Made by a program: the position numbers and the translations under genes | Notes under the pieces: model-generated | Told to the model about the DNA's origin: nothing | What the model saw: the letters and a program-made list of their open reading frames with translations, nothing else | Databases searched by the model: none | Assembly (NCBI GenBank): GCA_022836615.1 | Contig: MU405265.1 | Location: forward strand, 62,001 to 126,000 | Direction: 5' to 3' | Length of the DNA stretch: 64,000 bases | Source: Annulohypoxylon bovei var. microspora | Lineage: Eukaryota; Ascomycota; Sordariomycetes; Xylariales; Hypoxylaceae | Part shown: positions 20,685-31,887 of the stretch, piece by piece | How positions within the stretch are numbered: position 1 is the first letter of the stretch | Layout of the letters: every line of letters begins with the position of its first letter

Positions 20685-22518
20685 TTTTAGGAACTAGACT
20701 ACAAAATTAATTTACTATGTTATTGAAGTTAATCATGAAAATGAGTCTCAATGACTGATAGAGTGACATTGGACTTAAGTTTAGTGTACTTGGCAATATG
20801 GATATTCTTGACAGCACAACGCATGACTAGTTGACCTTCACTCTCACGAGACAACTGATCGACTTTGAAGCCACATCCAGTTAATTTCCAAAGTGTTGCG
20901 TAGCTTATCGTCGCATATTTGCCATAACCTTGCGATGTCAACTCACGATAATCTACTGATCAAGCAGACCCAAAAGAAATCCAGTATTCGGTCCAGAAGT
21001 TGAAATGAACCTCGGCGCCTTTAATTTCAATCCCTATCACTTGTTTACATTCGCTTAATTGTTTCGAATCGCCAAGACACTAGAAGCTTAAGCGGTGGAT
21101 CTATTCACGTCCGATGTTGCAATCGACGGATTTGATGTTGTAATTGAATTGCGATCGTTTCAACTGCCAACTCTTTTTCGACTTCGACCTCGTTACTAAC
21201 GATTAGAAGAGGCCTCCACAGTTTTTTTTTTTTGTTAATTTTCTCTAAGTGCTGTGGCTAAGGATGTTAAGCGTAGCATCGTTATCTCGCAGAAATCGAC
21301 ATGTCGTCACTCCCAACATGGATTGCAACAGTACGCGTAAGCTATTCGGGGTTTCTATTCTCTTCAGTTAACAGGCTCTGGACAACTGTAGTTTGATCGC
21401 AACATTCACCGCAGTTAACGATTTTAGTCTATAGAACTACGACTACTAGTTATTAAGTTATCAAAATTTAATTCATGTCGGTAATGAAACTCTTCTCATT
21501 ATCGAATGATTAGAAAAATACTATTGTAGACTCTATGTTTAGACGCTCTAGTTCTCAGAAAGTGAAACGTCTAAAGACGCTAGAAATTCCGAGCCCCCAT
21601 CGTAACAAACTCGTCCACCAATTATCCAAGCTCATCGCGGGATTAAGCCGGGACCATTGCGGTTACGCGTCCCTCATCCCCTGGTTTCAAAGCCTCTACT
21701 CGTCAAGGGATTCTCGATCTGTCGCACACTCATACGGTACCTAGGTAATTTATTAACGACTCATGTGGCGTCTTCGTCATCAAAATAGCTACGGAAAACT
21801 GAGATTTCATTGGGCTTGCCGCGTCATGGTACTGGATGTGGAGTTTCAGCCCGGTTCATACTAGACTCGAAAGTATGGGTCTACCGATCCAACCGGCCGG
21901 CGCTGCTGCGCTGGTGGGCAATTTTAGATCTGATAAAACCGTTACCACGCCTGGACGACACTAATCTCGTCGTGACACTGTGGCTTTGCACTCCAATCAC
22001 TACCAGATAGGGCTGTTTTGGCCCCGAATAAGGGCGAGAATGTCATGCACGTACGTAGTCTCTTTTATTAAGCAATGTGCTGAGGAGCAACTATGGGAAC
22101 ATATTGGACAGCTAAACTGGACCCATCTTGCAACGTACTCGTGTTCCTTACGTATCTTGGTAGAGCGGGTAGGCGAGGGATAGATTTCTATCTTCGCTAA
22201 TGTATGTCAGGGGTCTGACATCCTTTCCACACATAGATCTACAGAAAAGGAGCGACTGCGGAGACGAATTGTTCTTAATATCTATAGAAGACTGAGGCTT
22301 TTCACTGATGCTTTTCATGTGACATAGACTATTCACTCTCGACACTTCAGACCTTCCTATTCCTGTATAGCACCTCTCCTAGTACCGGAAGTGCTAGATA
22401 ATTCCTTCAAGATACCCATTTGTATATTTTCCGCCGCTGAATTTCCCTCGCCATATACCCTTGAGATCGTTCATTTTATTGTATCAGTATCAAAATAGAA
22501 AAGCAAAACTTCGACAAA
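20685..22518. other. Intergenic, 1.8 kb, no gene supported
   Basis: AT-rich. Short frames at 20729-20941, 21535-21744 and 22148-22345 lack features. A T11 run is at about 21222-21232, and TACCTAGGTA occurs at 21738-21747. Confidence 0.35.
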
Positions 22519-23454
22519 ATGGCCTTCGCCTCGAAATACAAGTCCAAGCCCCTCACGGACATCTTCACCGCCGACACAGACATCGACAGACGGCAATGTA
22601 CTAGAACGGTGCCCATGAAAGTCCTCCTCCTCGGGTGCGGAAGGACAGGAACAACATGTAAGCCTCCCCATCGCCCATCCCCTTTCACCTCCCAAGCACG
22701 CCTTCAGCCCCCAGAGATACTAACCACTCCTCCCGCAGCCATGAGAGCAGCGATGAAGCAGCTCGGCTACGTCGACACGTACCACATGATGAGCTGCTCG
22801 ATCGAGAACCCGCCGGACGCGCTGCTGTGGATGGACGCGCTGCGCGCGAAGTACGACGGCGTGGGCGAGCCCTTCACGCGCGCGGACTGGGACCGGCTGC
22901 TGGGCGGCTCGCAGGCCGTGTGCGACTGGCCGGCCTGCGCCTTCGCCAAGGAGCTGATCGAGGCGTACCCGGAGGCCAAGGTCGTGCTCACGGGCCGCGA
23001 CGTCGACTCCTGGCACGCGAGCACCATGCGCACCGTGTACTGGCGCGCCACCGACCCCGAGCTGCGCCTGCTCTCGCGCTGCAGCTGGGCCGCCGGCATG
23101 TACTACCCCATGCTGAAGAAGTTCTTCGACACCTTCTTCGAGGGCGACTTCCCGAACCGCGGCAAGGAGGTGTTCAGCCGCCACTACGAGAACGTCAAGA
23201 GCTTGGTGCCCGCCGACAAGCTGCTCGAGTACCGCGTCACCGACGGCTGGGAGCCCCTGTGCGAGTTCCTCGGCGAGCCCGTGCCCAAGGGCGCGCCCTT
23301 CCCGAACGTGAACGACAACCGCGACTTCGTCACGCGCTCGCGCCGCCGCAACAGGCGCCAGATGCTGAACGTCGGCGCGCAGGCCCTCGAGGTGGTTTTG
23401 TTGGCCGGCATCGTGTTCTACCTGATCTTCTACGTCCAGTGGCGTCTGTTTTAG
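22519..23454 (+). CDS. Sulfotransferase-family (Sulfotransfer_4-like) protein
   Basis: P-loop protein of the fungal family often mislabelled NAD-dependent epimerase; the fold is that of PAPS-dependent sulfotransferases. Exons are 22519-22657 and 22739-23454. The 81-nt intron (GTAAGC...CCGCAG) splits the Ser codon of the P-loop GCGRTGTTS, and the product is 284 aa. Other family marks are the helix MRAAMKQLGYVDTYHM, AVCDWPACAFAKELIEAYP, KVVLTGRDVDSWHAST (the 3'-phosphate-binding region) and DGWEPLCEFL near the end. A C-terminal hydrophobic stretch (ALEVVLLAGIVFYLIFYV) suggests a tail anchor. The second exon is strongly GC-rich compared with flanking DNA. Substrate unknown. Confidence 0.85.
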   Translation: MAFASKYKSKPLTDIFTADTDIDRRQCTRTVPMKVLLLGCGRTGTTCKPPHRPSPFTSQARLQPPEILTTPPAAMRAAMKQLGYVDTYHMMSCSIENPPDALLWMDALRAKYDGVGEPFTRADWDRLLGGSQAVCDWPACAFAKELIEAYPEAKVVLTGRDVDSWHASTMRTVYWRATDPELRLLSRCSWAAGMYYPMLKKFFDTFFEGDFPNRGKEVFSRHYENVKSLVPADKLLEYRVTDGWEPLCEFLGEPVPKGAPFPNVNDNRDFVTRSRRRNRRQMLNVGAQALEVVLLAGIVFYLIFYVQWRLF

Positions 23455-26047
23455 CTACCTAGCTAGCTTCGCGTAAAAGAATTTTGTTTAAAGGGGGGGG
23501 GGGTTTTAAGGATATTTTGGGTCGCTTTTGACGACGGGGCGCTGGGGGATTACTGGGTCTTTTCTTTGAATACCTATTTAGCTCTGGCAGTTTCAACGCC
23601 GAGGAATTGGTTATATAGCATTGGAGGTGTAGCATACGACTACGTGCATGGAGGGTTTCAAGCAAAAAAGGGAAACCGAGCCCGTTGATTCGATTCGATT
23701 ACATAGCGAAATCAGAGGATGTTCTCTTCTTAAAGAAGTATTGACGCTTTCTGCAAATAGTGGTGAATGATGAAATCGCCGATTTGGAGTAGAAAAATCT
23801 GAGTATGAGGTGAAAACGAAGGTTACTATTTCAGCGCCTTATCTTGAACGATAGGCGAATTCTGTGAGCTGATTGGTTGGTGGGTAACTTGTAAACCCCT
23901 ATTTAGCCCCTTTTTCTTGCAGTCAGCCACTTCTTGCGCGCTTGTTCCCAATTTTATAGTAGGTCTAAAGAATGATTATGTATTATGAAATGTACACAAA
24001 TTACAACCTGAGTTGGTTAAATCCGAATACATTCTAAAAATCAAAATGATTTGAAATATGGAATTATTTCATATATTTTATACCCCGCCGTCGCCCCCCT
24101 AGTTCCCATCTCCCCAATTTCACACTTACTGGTCTACTAAGTACCTATCTAACTTTAGAAATATGAGACCAAAATAAGAATCGTTCATTTATCAGGTCGT
24201 TTCATAGTTACATGCGTACATAGATACCTACCATTAATATCATTTCTAATGGCTAGAGTAACAGCACTTTTGACCTGTAATCCAATGGATGTAAAACCCA
24301 TAACAGAAGTACAAGCAGGGTAGCAATGGTATCTAACTACATACCTTATTACGGATAAGAATAGTACGACAATGACCAGCTTACATCTACCTGCTAGAAT
24401 ACTTCTTAAACTTCGAAACACAATAACTAATGGTCACTACTAACAAGTTCACTTGGACTTCGAAGGTATCCCTCTCAAACAGGAAATCTGTAATATAATG
24501 CGAAGACTCCATATGTATGATTGGTTTATAATTGGTAAGTAGACGTTAATTATGACTAGGAAGACTTCAGGATAGCGATGTGCAGAATAGCGGCTTCGGC
24601 TAGTCTTGCATCATCGTTAACACCACTTACCTCGAGCGGCTATGATAGCGGATGCGTTAATTTGCTTCGGTTACCTAGGTACCTACCTAGTCATCCCAGA
24701 TATAGGAATGAGAAAACTGAATATAAAGACCAGTTCTTTCACATAAGATGAAAAAGATCGAACACTCTCGCATTTACGACGTGCATCTACACAGCCTCAG
24801 GGAAGTAGCCAAGGTATAACTCGGCTACCATATTAGTCCACCTTCCCAGTTCAATTAGAAATGAAAGATGTGCTATTTACTTCAGGTCTTCTTGTTTTAG
24901 GACGGTTAGAGATTCCATCAAACTTTGGCTTCACACAGGGAACGCAATTCCTAGAATTAGCAAATGGAGGTTTGGTAAGATTGTCCCTTTCAGCAGTTCT
25001 CGTATGTTGTCTTAGTCGCTAATTGATACACATAGCTTGAGTTTATGTATGTGATCCTATACTCATATACAGCAAAACGCAGAATGCGAAAGATTGCAGG
25101 CCGATGTGTTGACATGTTAACTTTAACTTCATAATGCCTAAACTGATAGACCGCGGTACTTTATACGGCGGCTTTGATTATGGTGAACCCGTGGAAGAAG
25201 AAGGTAGTCGACTGGACTAAGACATTTCTATTTATATAGGTAGGATATAAAATAAAGATGTCAAGAACTATGCGACAATGGTTCTTATGAGTATAGAGCC
25301 GCTTCGAATCAAACATGACGCTGTAGAATGACGCGATACTCCCAGAACAATCCGGGAACGTTACCAACCCCCTATACCATACTGGCTACATGCATTGAAA
25401 TATTCAGCTTGTGATAGGCTCACCCCAACCGCTGGTTACAGGCGCGGCATAGCTATTGCGTCTTAGCTTGCAGCTCTGTCCGATAGTGTACAGAGCTCCC
25501 CTCCCGATCGGCACTTTTGCGCAAGCCACCGCGCTGATTCTCTTCCTAAGTCGATTCAATATTAGACACCCCCCACATGGCATATTAAAAAGCAAGAGAA
25601 GAAAAAGGAAACCGTCGATATCACATAGCAAATCGGAAATTATACCGTACTTGAGCGCTTTGAAGATTGACGGATCTATCCAGCTCCCCCGTTCGGTAGG
25701 TATGTAGGTTGCAATAGATCGAATTGAGCGCGAACTAGAGAAACAGCTTCGCTAAATTTCAATCTTGGCCAGGACCGTGGTGGCATTGTGTCGCGTTGCT
25801 CAACCAGCCTACCCGCTGCACGATGAGTTGTCTAAGGGGACACAGTCGAGACGGCTTCGTGCTGGAACATGTGACGTAGCGGGCGCACACTGCACACCTA
25901 GCACTTGCGGTGTGACCCGAAACCTCGTAGCTAGATAGGTATCAGTAGTCCTATTATTAATAGAGACCTGTCCTATGGCCTTCTTCCAAGCCCTCTCTAT
26001 TACTCTCCCCTTTTCTTCCCCTTTTCGCACTATCCAGCACCAGAACC
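23455..26047. other. AT-rich intergenic, 2.6 kb, no gene supported
   Basis: Contains a run of G residues at about 23494-23504 and the combined palindrome TACCTAGGTACCTA at 24672-24685. A possible start at 24862 encodes a hydrophobic MKDVLFTSGLLVLG but runs only about 50 codons. The last 100 bases are CT-rich and probably the P450 leader. Confidence 0.35.
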
Positions 26048-27415
26048 ATGTCTCACCCGATCCCCAAGCCCCCCGGCGTCCCGCTGCTGGGAAACGTGTT
26101 CGACATCGACACGGGCAACACGTGGGACTCGCTGCGGGGGCTCGCCGAGCGGTACGGCGAGATCTTCCAGGTCAAGGTGCTGAACCAGACGGTCGTCTTC
26201 GTGGCGGGCGCGGCGCTGGCCGAGGAGCTGTGCGACGAGCGGCGCTTCCGGAAGTACGTCGGCGGTCCGATCGTCGAGATCCGGTACGCCGTGCACGACG
26301 CGCTGTTCACCGCCTTCGACGGCGAGCCCAGCTGGGGCGTCGCGCACCGCATCCTCGCGCCGCGCCTCGGCCCCGCCCCCCTCCGCGACCGCTTCGCCGA
26401 GATGCGGGACTGCGCCGACGAGCTCGCGGTCAAGTGGAGGGGGCTCGGCGCTAGGAACGAGGTCGCCGTCATCGACGAACTGAACAGGCTGAACCTCGAG
26501 GCGACGACGCTCACGATGTTCGGCAGGAAGCTGAACTGTCTGGACGGCCCCGAGCACCCCATGATCAAGGCGATGGAGGACTCGACCTCGGAGGCCATGA
26601 AGCGGCCCACACGCCTGGGGTTCATGAACTGGTTCTACGGCGGCAAGTTCAAGTCGGCGACGGCCGCGATGCGCTCGTACGCGCAGGAGCTGGTGCATTA
26701 CCGCAAGGCCAACCCGACGGACCGGCAGGACCTGCTCGCGGCGATGATGGGCGCCACGGACCCGGAGACCGGGGCGGGGCTGACGGACTCGCAGGTCGTC
26801 GACGAGATCGTGTCGATGCCCATCGGGAGCAGTACCGCGCCCGCGCTGCTGAGCACCGCGATCTACCTCCTGACCAAGAACCCCGGGGTCGTCACGAAGG
26901 CGCGCGAGGAGCTGGATTCGGTAATCGGGACGGGACAGCTTCAGTACGAGCACCTGGCGCAGCTGAAGTACATCGAGGGCATCGTGCGCGAGTCCCTGCG
27001 GCTCTCGTTCGCGGCGCCCGGGTTCAACATCGAGCCCATACCGAGCGATAGCAAGGCCCCGGTACTGCTGGGCGGAGGGAAGTATCAAGTCGCGCACAAC
27101 CAGGCGATAATCATCGTCCTGGCGGGCGTGAACAGGGATCCGACGGTGTTCCAGGAACCGCTGGCCTTCCGGCCCGAACGGATGATGGGGAAGGCGTTTG
27201 ACGAACTACCGTCTGGGGTTAAGAAGTGGTTTGGGAACGGGAAGAGGGAGTGTATCGGAAAGCATTGGGCGTGGCAGTGGAACATGACGACGCTGGCGAA
27301 GCTGATTCACGAGTTTGACTTTGAGGCGGTTGATCCGAGTTATGTGCTGGAACAGGATGGATGGTTTAACTTAAGACCGGTGGGCTTCCAGGTGAAGGTT
27401 AAGCCGCGGGTATAG
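26048..27415 (+). CDS. Cytochrome P450, BM3/CYP505-related, single domain
   Basis: Haem-thiolate monooxygenase-like protein of 455 aa in one exon. It opens with IPKPPGVPLLGNVFDIDTGN, the start seen in CYP102/CYP505 (BM3-type) enzymes, and has no N-terminal membrane helix, so it is predicted to be soluble. Conserved landmarks are: ESLR at 315-318 (ExxR), FRPERM near 375, and haem loop FGNGKRECIG at 395-404 with cysteinyl ligand C402, followed by KHWAWQWNM. The I-helix segment reads IGSSTAP at 259-265; the usual acidic residue before the conserved Thr (AGxET) is Ser. Unlike CYP505 fusions there is no reductase domain: a stop follows directly at 27415. The gene is much richer in GC than its flanks. 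It may belong to a stand-alone relative such as CYP540; this is not certain. Confidence 0.88.
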   Translation: MSHPIPKPPGVPLLGNVFDIDTGNTWDSLRGLAERYGEIFQVKVLNQTVVFVAGAALAEELCDERRFRKYVGGPIVEIRYAVHDALFTAFDGEPSWGVAHRILAPRLGPAPLRDRFAEMRDCADELAVKWRGLGARNEVAVIDELNRLNLEATTLTMFGRKLNCLDGPEHPMIKAMEDSTSEAMKRPTRLGFMNWFYGGKFKSATAAMRSYAQELVHYRKANPTDRQDLLAAMMGATDPETGAGLTDSQVVDEIVSMPIGSSTAPALLSTAIYLLTKNPGVVTKAREELDSVIGTGQLQYEHLAQLKYIEGIVRESLRLSFAAPGFNIEPIPSDSKAPVLLGGGKYQVAHNQAIIIVLAGVNRDPTVFQEPLAFRPERMMGKAFDELPSGVKKWFGNGKRECIGKHWAWQWNMTTLAKLIHEFDFEAVDPSYVLEQDGWFNLRPVGFQVKVKPRV

Positions 27416-28280
27416 GGAGTTAATAAAGGGTTGGTTGGGGTGGTCTTATTGTGGCCTGGGACTGGAAGACAGATACCTACCTATAACCTAGAGTCAGAAT
27501 GATCTTACCTGGGTAGATAGGTCTTAAAATTGCCGCTCGGATTATAACATTTAGGATATATTATAACGAATCCAAGCCTCTTATTCGATTGATGCTATAC
27601 CTACAGCTTATATCTTAAACTGGGTGGTCTCTTGTTAAGCATCGTAGAGCCCCTGAGACGAATATCAGTTAGGTTTAAAGTGATGAAGCTATCTCGCTGA
27701 GGTAAGCAGTTATTCATCATATAATTAGGTAGTAATTGTTAATAGTCGTATATACACTCAGGTGCTTGGGTAGAAAATAAGGAATACTGTTGTTGCTTCG
27801 TTTCCTGCTTTAGTGGTGTCACATCGTCACCAACTCACCTTCACTATGCGCGCTCACTTGGTAGCTTTAGTCATCTGCGATTACAGAATCGTGTATTCCG
27901 TAACTTCTTCAGCATAAAAATACCACGCCAGGTAAGAGAGAGATACATAATCAAATGCCCACTGTAGAGCTTCATGAGGATGTTAAGCAAGTCTAGGTAG
28001 CATCGATGCTATGAATAGGGTGTTACATAAAGATATGCACAATCTAAATAAAATAAAATTGTGCATCTTCGTGAAAGTCACATGATACATATGCACATCG
28101 CCGCACTAAAACGTCACAGTATCCGTCACCGTGAGAAACCACAAATTGATCCAATTCGCACGGCCAACATTTTCCGGCGGCATCCATTTGAAGCTCGGGA
28201 ATTATTTCGTCGAGCAAGCAGAAGACCAAAGTCAAGAGCAATATAAAACCCAGCCCAGCCCAGCCACGAACCCGAAAATC
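27416..28280. other. Intergenic, no gene seen
   Basis: AT-rich sequence holding the P450 3' flank and the MIC19 promoter. TAGGTA/ACCTAC motifs cluster at about 27475-27520. No supported gene. Confidence 0.35.
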
Positions 28281-28925
28281 ATGGGCTCGAGCTCGTCTAA
28301 GCCGGAGGCGAGCCAATCCTCACATGTGTGGAAGGCGTAAGTTTTTAAATCCGAATTCTCTTTTCCTATTTAAATCGTCAGAGCCTCCGTCGACTAATCT
28401 GCTCTCTTCGGGTATTCGCAGATCCTCGCCCGTAGGCGTCTCCCACGATGTCGTCGAATCCCTCCAGTCCAGCAGCGAGGTGAGCCTCTACCCCTCCCCT
28501 TTCGCTCGTGCTATTACCTACCCACCTACTTACACCCAACCCAGACAGACACCTCCCGCGCCCAGTCCCTCGAACTCGCCGTGCAGGCGCGCGTCGCCTC
28601 GGAGCTGCGCAAGCTCGAGGCGCAGGAGAGCGCGCTGCTGAAGGCGGCGCAGGACAAGATCGCCGACCTGGCGCCCAAGGACGAGGCCGCGAGCCAGAGG
28701 AGCCGGCAGGCGGTGTCGAAGGAGGTCGAGGCGCTGCGGGCCCGCCTCGACAAGCGGAAGCAGCTGCGGCCGGTGCCCGAGAGCGTGGAGGCCGCGCGCG
28801 GCGAGGTCGTCAGGTGCCTGATGGAGAACGACCGCCGCCCGCTGGACTGCTGGAAGGAGGTCGAGGCCTTCAAGGAGGAGGTGAGGAGGCTGGAGAGGGG
28901 GTGGGTTGACAAGGTCGTTTCGTGA
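28281..28925 (+). CDS. MIC19: MICOS complex subunit Mic19
   Basis: Inner-membrane organising protein that acts at crista junctions. Three exons, 28281-28336, 28422-28479 and 28545-28925, join in frame to 164 aa. The N-terminus MGSSSSKPEASQSSHVWKAS has the N-myristoylation pattern (Gly2, Ser6) and continues after the first intron into SPVGVSHDVVESLQSSSE, the conserved start of fungal Mic19 (DUF1690). Exon 3 begins TDTSRAQSLELAVQARV and forms a long charged coiled coil. The C-terminus has CLMENDRRPLDC, a Cys pair, then WKEVEAFKEEVRRLERGWV. Length matches fungal Mic19 (about 160-190 aa). Exon 3 is GC-rich. It converges with TYW3. Confidence 0.93.
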
Positions 28926-29228
28926 GCGTTATTCGTTCTGGTGCCGATACGATACCTACCTACCTACCTACTATACGAAGTACGTTCACGAGCATGAGGA
29001 AGGGGGAGAGAGGGGCCGAATTACCTAGAAAAGACAGGCTTCTAGAGAGAAGATACTCTGTTGTAACAATACTCGACACTACGGCATAGCATTAAAGGAG
29101 CGCTCGGGATAAAGAGCTGTATAGATGATGGATGACACTCAGGTCTGCTATTTATATGCGTGCGTTGAGTAGTTCATGTGAGGTTTGCATCTAAGGGTAT
29201 ATTTAGGCTTCATATTCCATATTCCTTC
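28926..29228. other. Convergent 3' flanks of MIC19 and TYW3
   Basis: Contains a short CTAC tandem repeat at about 28954-28970. Nothing else recognised. Confidence 0.4.
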
Positions 29229-30232
29229 CTAGCTTTCTTCGATGCTGGCATTTATATGCTTCTCAACCATAGCTTGTGCCCTTAAGCCCTCTTCCCTCTT
29301 TCTCCGTCGCCGAGTCTCCGCATCTTCCCATGCATCCCCGTTCTTATTGGGAGGGTTAATTGCTTCCACAATAGCTGCCCGGAATCTCTCAATCCTCTTC
29401 TTATTCTCGATAAACCGCTCGTTGGCTATTTGGATGAGTGTACGCAAATAAACCGACGACACGGTACATTGGATCTTGTCATCATCATTGCCAGATTGAA
29501 AACCGACCAGAGACTCGAACGAGAGACCCATGGACCGGATTGCAACCATCGGGATAGCGTGCTGCTCTCCTACCGCCGCAGCCAAGCTGACGGCTCCGCT
29601 TTCCCGGAACCCGGATTGCAACCCGCACCGGAGGAGCAGCTGAGCGTGTTCAGGGGATGCGGTTAGAACGTGGAGGATCTAGTGATATCTCAGGTCAGTA
29701 AGAGCCTGGAAATCATTCCGGAGTGAGTCAATCATACCATAGGCTCAAACTTAAAGTGGACAAGCCTCGTAGCGGCCACATCCCGTATGGCATCGTCTCC
29801 CCGTCCACTCCCGACCTCTTGACCCCCCGCTTCATGATCTCCTCTCAGACCCAATAGTCCTTCGAAATCCCGCTCCGGCTCCCCGTTCCATTCTAGCGGA
29901 ACCGGACTATGAGAAACGAACAGCCATTTCCCGCCTCCGCCCTTGCCCCCCACGCCCGCCAACTTCCTCCCCTCCCCCTCCATCTGCCCCTCTTCTCCAT
30001 CAGTCTTCTTCCTCCCCTCGCGAAACACGCTCGCCCTCCCCGCGCAACTGCTGGTCGTGACGAACCCCTCCACTCCATTAATCTCGGCGATCAGCTCCCG
30101 GATGCCCTCGTCCACGGACCCCTTCGGCGAGGCGTCCGTGTACTCCTGGTCCGGCACTGCCAATTGCGCCAGTATCTTCTCCTTCCTCTGCACGAAGGAG
30201 TTCGGGGCGGCCGGTAAGACAAGGCCCTTCAT
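29229..30232 (-). CDS. TYW3: tRNA wybutosine-synthesising protein 3 (TYW3)
   Basis: S-adenosylmethionine-dependent N4-methylation step in wybutosine formation at position 37 of tRNA-Phe. Exons are 30232-29738 and 29678-29229; the 59-nt intron (GTATGA...CACTAG) is in phase 0; 314 aa. The start is the ATG at 30232 (MKGLVLPAAPNSF); no ATG exists upstream in frame. Diagnostic residues: DASPKGSVDEGI at 33-44, INGVEGFVTTSSCAGRASVF at 51-70, LFVSHSPVP, and LVHFKFEPM joined across the intron to ILHVLTASPEHAQLLL, then GFRESGAV and PMVAIRSMGL. A Gly/basic insertion follows the TTSSC block. The C-terminal helix is charged and family-variable. Family assignment is firm. Confidence 0.94.
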
Positions 30233-31151
30233 TTTCCTGATTCTTGAAAAAAAAAGAATTCTCCAAGGGGATTCCTCGGCTTTTCTTTCCACAGCCACGG
30301 GCTGATATTGACTAATTTTCGCTAATAACGACTGTCAGATTATTAGACTAGGTTGAGGTGGCTTGGAGTTTCGAGTAGGAGTGAGATAATGATAGTGAGT
30401 TTCGTGGCTGCTGAATGTAGGAAATAGTAATAATTAAGAATCCTCATATCTACCCAGTAGTCTAGCGAGGAAGTTTTAAGGGCAAGAATTTTGAATTGTT
30501 TGACTTCCCGGAATCCACCAATAGGTGGCAAAATCATGGTTGTTTTGTGATATTTCAAAATTCAGATTTCAAAATTTCCAATCAAATTTATACTATACCT
30601 ATTGAAATAAGGTTCAGGTTAAGAAGCAGAAAAGAGCAATTATTTTAGACTTTTTACCTACTTAAGTTCTTTAGGGGCAACTTTTTAACGAGGAAGCTAC
30701 GTAGCAGGCCTATCCAATACATGTAGTTGGCCACTTTTATAATTCAGTCACATCACAATTCACGATACCGTCAATATTCTGGAGACTGTTCTGATTTATA
30801 GGCAGTACTATTGTCACAGAACTGAGAACGAGAGAGTCTTGCAAGTCCAAGCCATCCATAGTACCTCATCTCTGCAAAAAAAGTGTCGAGTAACACGTTC
30901 CTCAAACGAGCCTCGACCTCGCCAAATCGATCCCGAAAGCAAGAAGCCTCTTAGAAGTCAACAAGGGGTATCATGTCCTAACCATTCCGTAAACGCCTCG
31001 ATCAATAGTGCAGCCCTTGGCACGATGTAACGAACAGCTATCGAGGTCGTCGCATAGCGCCTGGGGTACTGACGTATGCAAGGCTGACCATCCAGTTGTA
31101 TATTTCGTGATCGGTAATAGGCGTTACGGTTGGTGTGTGAACATGACCAGC
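30233..31151. other. Intergenic, no gene seen
   Basis: TYW3 promoter side and eIF1 3' flank. AT-rich between 30340 and 30660. Short frames at 30343-30558 and 30839-31193 have no features. Confidence 0.35.
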
Positions 31152-31887
31152 TTAGAATCCGTGGACCTTAATAGTCTTGGGATCAAGCTCTAGGCCCTCC
31201 TTCTTGTCGACGAGGAACTCTTGCACATCCTTGCGTTGGTCACCTTGCAACTGAATAACTTCACCCATCTCGGTGTCGTTCACGATGGTTCCATTGCAGG
31301 CTATCACAGGTATGTCAAGTTAGTCATGTGGATCGAAACAACAGGTTCGTATGCGAGGACGAAAAGGACCACATACCGAACTTCTTCTTGATGACCTTCA
31401 GAATCTTCTTCTGGTCGAATTTCTTCGGAAGTCCCTGGACAGTAGTCAAGGTTTTACGTCCATTCCGCTCTGGAAATTTTCAAGTTAGCACAGTGGTTTC
31501 ACATACATTATGTGAAGGCGGGGTTGGGGGAGAAGAGGAGACGCCGTATAGGTTGGTGTCACACGCGAGTGAAGAGATCGAAATTGTAGGATTACACATA
31601 CGTTGGATGCGGATATGGATGTAATTCTGGGACTGCTTGGATTCACCTGTATCCTCATCGGCTTCGGCGAAGGGGTCTGTTGGATTGTCAATTAGCACAC
31701 GTTGCCAAAACAAGGGATACGTTTCGATAATTCGAGACGACAATGGCGACCAAGGTGACAATAGAAAGCGAATGCCCATCTGTAGGAACCAATATCGTAC
31801 TCGAAGAGTATACAGCGTCCTACAATTTGATTGGCAATTGGGGGTGGGATTGAACATACCATAGGTCTTGAGGTTTTCGATTGACAT
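31152..31887 (-). CDS. SUI1: Translation initiation factor eIF1 (SUI1)
   Basis: Small factor that binds the 40S subunit and enforces start-codon selection. Four exons, 31887-31860, 31676-31602, 31469-31377 and 31300-31152, all with GTATGT donors, join in frame to 114 aa, the standard length. The start is MSIENLKTYDPFAEADED, then YIHIRIQQRNGRKTLTTVQG, LPKKFDQKKILKVIKKKF, ACNGTIVNDTEMGEVIQLQG, DQRKDVQEFLV and the C-terminus LDPKTIKVHGF. The conserved basic loop NGRKTLTT that contacts the decoding region is intact. Three introns within 0.74 kb is a high density. The upstream stretch 32342-32380 is very C-rich. Confidence 0.97.

Noticed and set aside
22827..23462. Second long plus-strand frame and minus-strand frames over the sulfotransferase-like gene
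   Set aside because: Shadow frames caused by very high GC at third positions; Arg/Ala-rich without domains.
24862..25020. Hydrophobic start MKDVLFTSGLLVLG as a secreted small protein
   Set aside because: Only about 50 codons, ends after a possible donor without a convincing second exon, and in an otherwise non-coding AT-rich region.
26030..27097. 355-codon minus-strand frame opposite the P450
   Set aside because: Antisense shadow of a GC-rich gene; composition is Arg/Val/Leu/His-rich without any family signature.
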